Shown here: one piece after another, positions 61,346 through 64,000 of the stretch
Position numbering within the stretch: position 1 is the stretch's first letter
Layout of the letters: each line of letters begins with the position of its first letter
Notes under the pieces: generated by a model
What the model was told of the DNA's origin: nothing
What the model saw: only the letters and a program-made list of their open reading frames with translations
The model's database searches: none
From: Apostichopus japonicus
Lineage: Eukaryota > Echinodermata > Holothuroidea > Aspidochirotida > Stichopodidae
Reading direction: 5' to 3'
Length of the DNA stretch: 64,000 nt
NCBI RefSeq assembly: GCF_037975245.1
Contig: NC_092575.1
Location: 21,403,841 to 21,467,840, forward strand
Translations under genes and position numbers: made by a program

Positions 61346-61729
61346 ATTGCACCCAATTTGATAAGCTTTGCTATTTACTGTACTGTCATGTCCCGCTTTC
61401 CCCAAAGAACTTGTATTGTCAGTATGAGGAGTATGAATATCATGTTTAAAGGTTAGGAACTGTTTGTACTGTTAGTAATAGTGCTTTGAAGCACGGTATG
61501 ATAGGACAGTTTATAGTGGTAATAGCATTAGAAAATTGTCCCATCTGGCTGTGTCATCGTCTGCTGCGTGATCTGTATATATACGTCTCTATATTCTACA
61601 GTCAATGAACATATAAATGACAGCTTCTGTTAATTTTGACAACTTTGTAACATTACAATCACCAATCAGAAGCTACTATGCCAATCAATTTCAAAGTCGT
61701 GAATTGTGGATATGGGCTTTAAATAATAG

Positions 61730-61960
61730 TAATCATAATAGTCATAATAATTAGTCTTATATAGCACAGAATCCAACAAAAGTTGCTCGATGCGCTTTCC
61801 AGGTGAAGACAAAAAGAAAACATCTAATAAAAATGTGGAAAAAAAAGATGGGTTTTAAGACGATGATTGAACTGATCAGGTGAGTCCAGAGACCCAGTAT
61901 CTACTGGAAGTGAGTTCCACAAACGGGGGGGGGGGGCTTCGGGGGGGGGTAGGGTGGGCT
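61730..61960 (-). pseudogene. CR1/L2-like LINE 3' end, copy 2
   Basis: The minus frame reads PRLWNSLPVDTGSLDSPDQF then NHRLKTHLF and a stop at 61,824, the standard C-terminus of CR1/L2-type reverse transcriptases (LWNSLP...F-x2-xLKTHLF). The plus strand below it has TTATATAGCAC and GCGCTTTCC words and a degenerate (TAA/ATA)n tail at 61,722-61,755, as in the copy at 41,971. The upstream side is interrupted by G-tracts (61,925-61,950). Confidence 0.7.
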
Positions 61961-62479
61961 TCGAGGGGTGGGGTGGGATATGATGAAAGCTGCGATCCTC
62001 GGTGGTTTTCAATCGAGATACTTTATAGAGTTCTGTCTGTAAATCAGGAATTTAATGAAACTGTCCTTCCCGACCCCTTGGAAAGCAGACCCGATTCCTT
62101 CCCCAGCCGAAAGCAACTCTTGTTCTTATGTCACGTATTGTGTTACAATCTCGATACTTTTGTTTTAATGAAACGTCAGCCAAGAAAAAGTCACTCTCAG
62201 CCCCAGTCTTTACATCGAGACTAACCATATATATATCATGAAGATGTTACGCCAAGAGCATGGTTGCCACTTTCTGGTAACGCAACCGGCCAATGAAAGT
62301 TGAAAATCGCCAAATTTGCCATTTTGTTTTGGACGATTAAGAAGTCAAACTGGCAACGCTGATCATGAGTCCCTTACACAATCAAGATCATCTTATGTCA
62401 CAAACAATATAGTTGCAGTGCACCATAGCCAATTGAAGCTCATCAAGAATATTTTAGTGCGGTTATTTCTTCAAATATT

Positions 62480-62725
62480 CATATCTCATAATAATGATAA
62501 CTATTCATGAGAAATCCGGCCTATCTCACGTCTCAAATTATAGTTAAATCTCACGTCTCAAGATAGTGTTAAATATTCATGAGAAAATGCCGTTATCTCA
62601 CGTATCAAAATAATGAAAATTATTCATCAGAAATGCCGGCCTATCTCACGTTCCATAATAATGTTAAATCTCACGTCTCAAAATAATGTAAATTGTTCGT
62701 GAGAAATACCGACCTGTCTTACAGC
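62480..62725. repeat. diverged tandem repeat with TCTCACGT core
   Basis: TCTCACGT occurs six times with the partner words TATTCATGAGAAA(TG)CCGGCC and CTCAAAATAATG(T)TAAA. The higher-order period is about 70-125 bp. CACGTGAG-like half sites recur within it. No coding frame. Confidence 0.8.
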
Positions 62726-62903
62726 CTTCGATAATTGATGACCAATGCAATCAGATCTCGCATTACGATTTTGTTTTTATACAGTGACGTAGATGTTAGC
62801 TAGTTATGCATAGCAATACATAATCAATGTATACATCGTGTATACCCTCGATTAATGTCTCGCATGTGAGATTAAAAAGGTGTCTTTTTTTTATAACGTG
62901 GTA

Positions 62904-63986
62904 CAGGCGCGGCGGAACGGAAAAATTATTGGGGGGGCTAATGTGTGGAGACTATCTAAGCGGAGCGCCACCATCGGTTGGCGCGGAGCGTACAAGAAAA
63001 TTTTGGGGTTTTTCAAACCCCCAGATGGCCGGAAACGGCACTTCCCGAGTGTTTTATGCTGCGAATACCTAGCCCTAAAATATGGGTCTCAAGCCTGCAA
63101 TTTCTCAGATTGCACGTAAAAGTCTGTAAAAACATTGTAATTTGTATATTCGATGGTGTTTTAAGAGAGTACCTATTACTCGTAGTGTACTCGCAAAGAC
63201 GTTTTTGAGTGTAGTAAGGGCAGTGGCGGAGCTAGGGGTATTGGTCAGGGGGACAATAATGGTCTGTAGGGGCGCTTTCGACACTATCTAAGCGGAGCGC
63301 CACCACAGGTTGGCGCGGAGCGTACAGCAAATTTTTGAGTAAAGATACTCCCTAGATTGCAGGAAATGATCCTTTCCGGGCCTTGCTAATTTGCAGATAA
63401 ACGGAAAATAAATAAGTGTCGCCATTTTGTCGAAAAATTACACCAAAAGAATATGGCAAATGTCAAAGGTAGATGAGAGCGCAATAAAATAGTCAATAAT
63501 CGCGAATAAGTAAAAAGTAGTGAAAAGCTGAACAGGGCGCCTGCAGTCCATTTGAGTCAGTCAGGGGGCATCCGCCCCCTGACTGTATGGACACTCCGCC
63601 ACTGAGTAAGGGGATGTTGGAGAACTGGCTGAAATGATGCAAGTCATTGGCCTAAGACGAAGTTGTGTTGCGCTTACCGGTACTCACACTCATTGCTTCC
63701 ACTTTTCACGGGGCGTGAAGACGTGGTTGGGGTGACAATGTGGTCTATAGCCAGGGGACGGGCCGAGGGTCCCCCAGCATTTACTAAATTAATACACCTA
63801 TAAAGTATACGTGTGCATCGGACAGATCGACAAGTATGCATTGAAAAATGGGCAGATGCACGTTTCGGAGCCTTGGTAAATATTGGGGGGGGGGGGGGGG
63901 CTTATCATGCATTTGCCCCCTCAACTTTTTCATTTTTTTTTCACTTTTTCCCCCCAAGCCCCCCCCCCCCGGTTCCGCCGCCACTG
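62904..63986. mobile_element. nested hAT-type element, copy 2 (inverted), TSD ACGTGGTA
   Basis: Ends CAGGCGCGGCGGAACGG and GGTTCCGCCGCCACTG, with perfect ACGTGGTA at 62896-62903 and 63987-63994. It is the reverse complement of 46,317-47,406 with few differences, including the inner insertion. The shared module lies on the plus strand at 62,950-63,120. Open frames here (for example one reading LSKRSATIGWRGAYKKIL) also occur in other copies but without stops being avoided consistently, so I do not call them genes. Confidence 0.94.
63221..63604. mobile_element. inner hAT-type element nested in copy 2
   Basis: Ends CAGTGGCGGAGCTAGG and ACACTCCGCCACTG, with perfect AGTAAGGG duplications at 63213-63220 and 63605-63612. 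This proves it inserted into the outer element. It carries its own shared module near 63,282-63,372. Confidence 0.93.
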
Positions 63987-64000
63987 ACGTGGTATAGTGG

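Noticed and set aside
62480-62725. CRISPR-like array
   Set aside because: Units are diverged, spacers are themselves repeated, and the context is animal nuclear DNA.

Overview
This window is animal nuclear DNA: AT-rich, intron-rich, with no prokaryotic-style gene packing and a heavy load of microsatellites and transposon fossils. Several things point to a marine invertebrate deuterostome, most likely an echinoderm: a HSF2BP-type meiotic gene, a lipid phosphate phosphatase with a conserved exon layout, a Penelope-type element, and promoter DNA full of TAGGCCTA/CCTAGGCC words. I cannot name the species from sequence alone. Only two host genes can be supported firmly; most other open frames are chance ORFs or lie inside repeats.

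Layout. 1-1,600: (TA)n arrays with a tRNA-derived SINE and a broken Penelope-like GIY-YIG fragment. 1,917-2,621: a hAT-type non-autonomous element with a perfect 8-bp target duplication. 3,491-8,467: a ~5-kb PIF/Harbinger-type element with TTA duplications, long inverted arms, a decayed transposase start and an internal solo-LTR-like insertion. 9,225-10,237 and 10,275-10,833: a 1-kb hAT-type element and a fold-back element. 11,400-12,510: the 3' end of an L1/Tx1-like LINE beside TA arrays. 12.5-21.8 kb: mostly gene-free, with small hAT-type elements at 15,985, 19,134 and 21,808. 22,326-30,069 (minus): HSF2BP-like gene, seven exons plus a terminal exon, one internal exon not located. 31,575-39,644 (plus): phospholipid phosphatase (PLPP1/2/3 family), six exons giving a complete 335-residue protein. 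The two genes are head to head, 1.5 kb apart. 39.6-48 kb: PLPP 3' flank, CR1/L2-like LINE remnant, weak candidate exons on the minus strand, a minisatellite, and a large nested hAT-type element. 48-64 kb: gene-poor, with more hAT-type elements, a telomere-like 12-bp array, a second LINE remnant, a SINE copy, and an inverted second copy of the nested 1.1-kb element at the right edge.

The dominant signal outside the two genes is a set of at least ten short inverted-repeat elements, each flanked by 8-bp duplications (six perfect in full-length elements; others with one mismatch). Their termini vary around CAGNGGCG/CATAGGCG, yet many carry the same ~110-bp internal module with a GCGCCA...TGGCGC hairpin. 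These elements make up about a tenth of the window.
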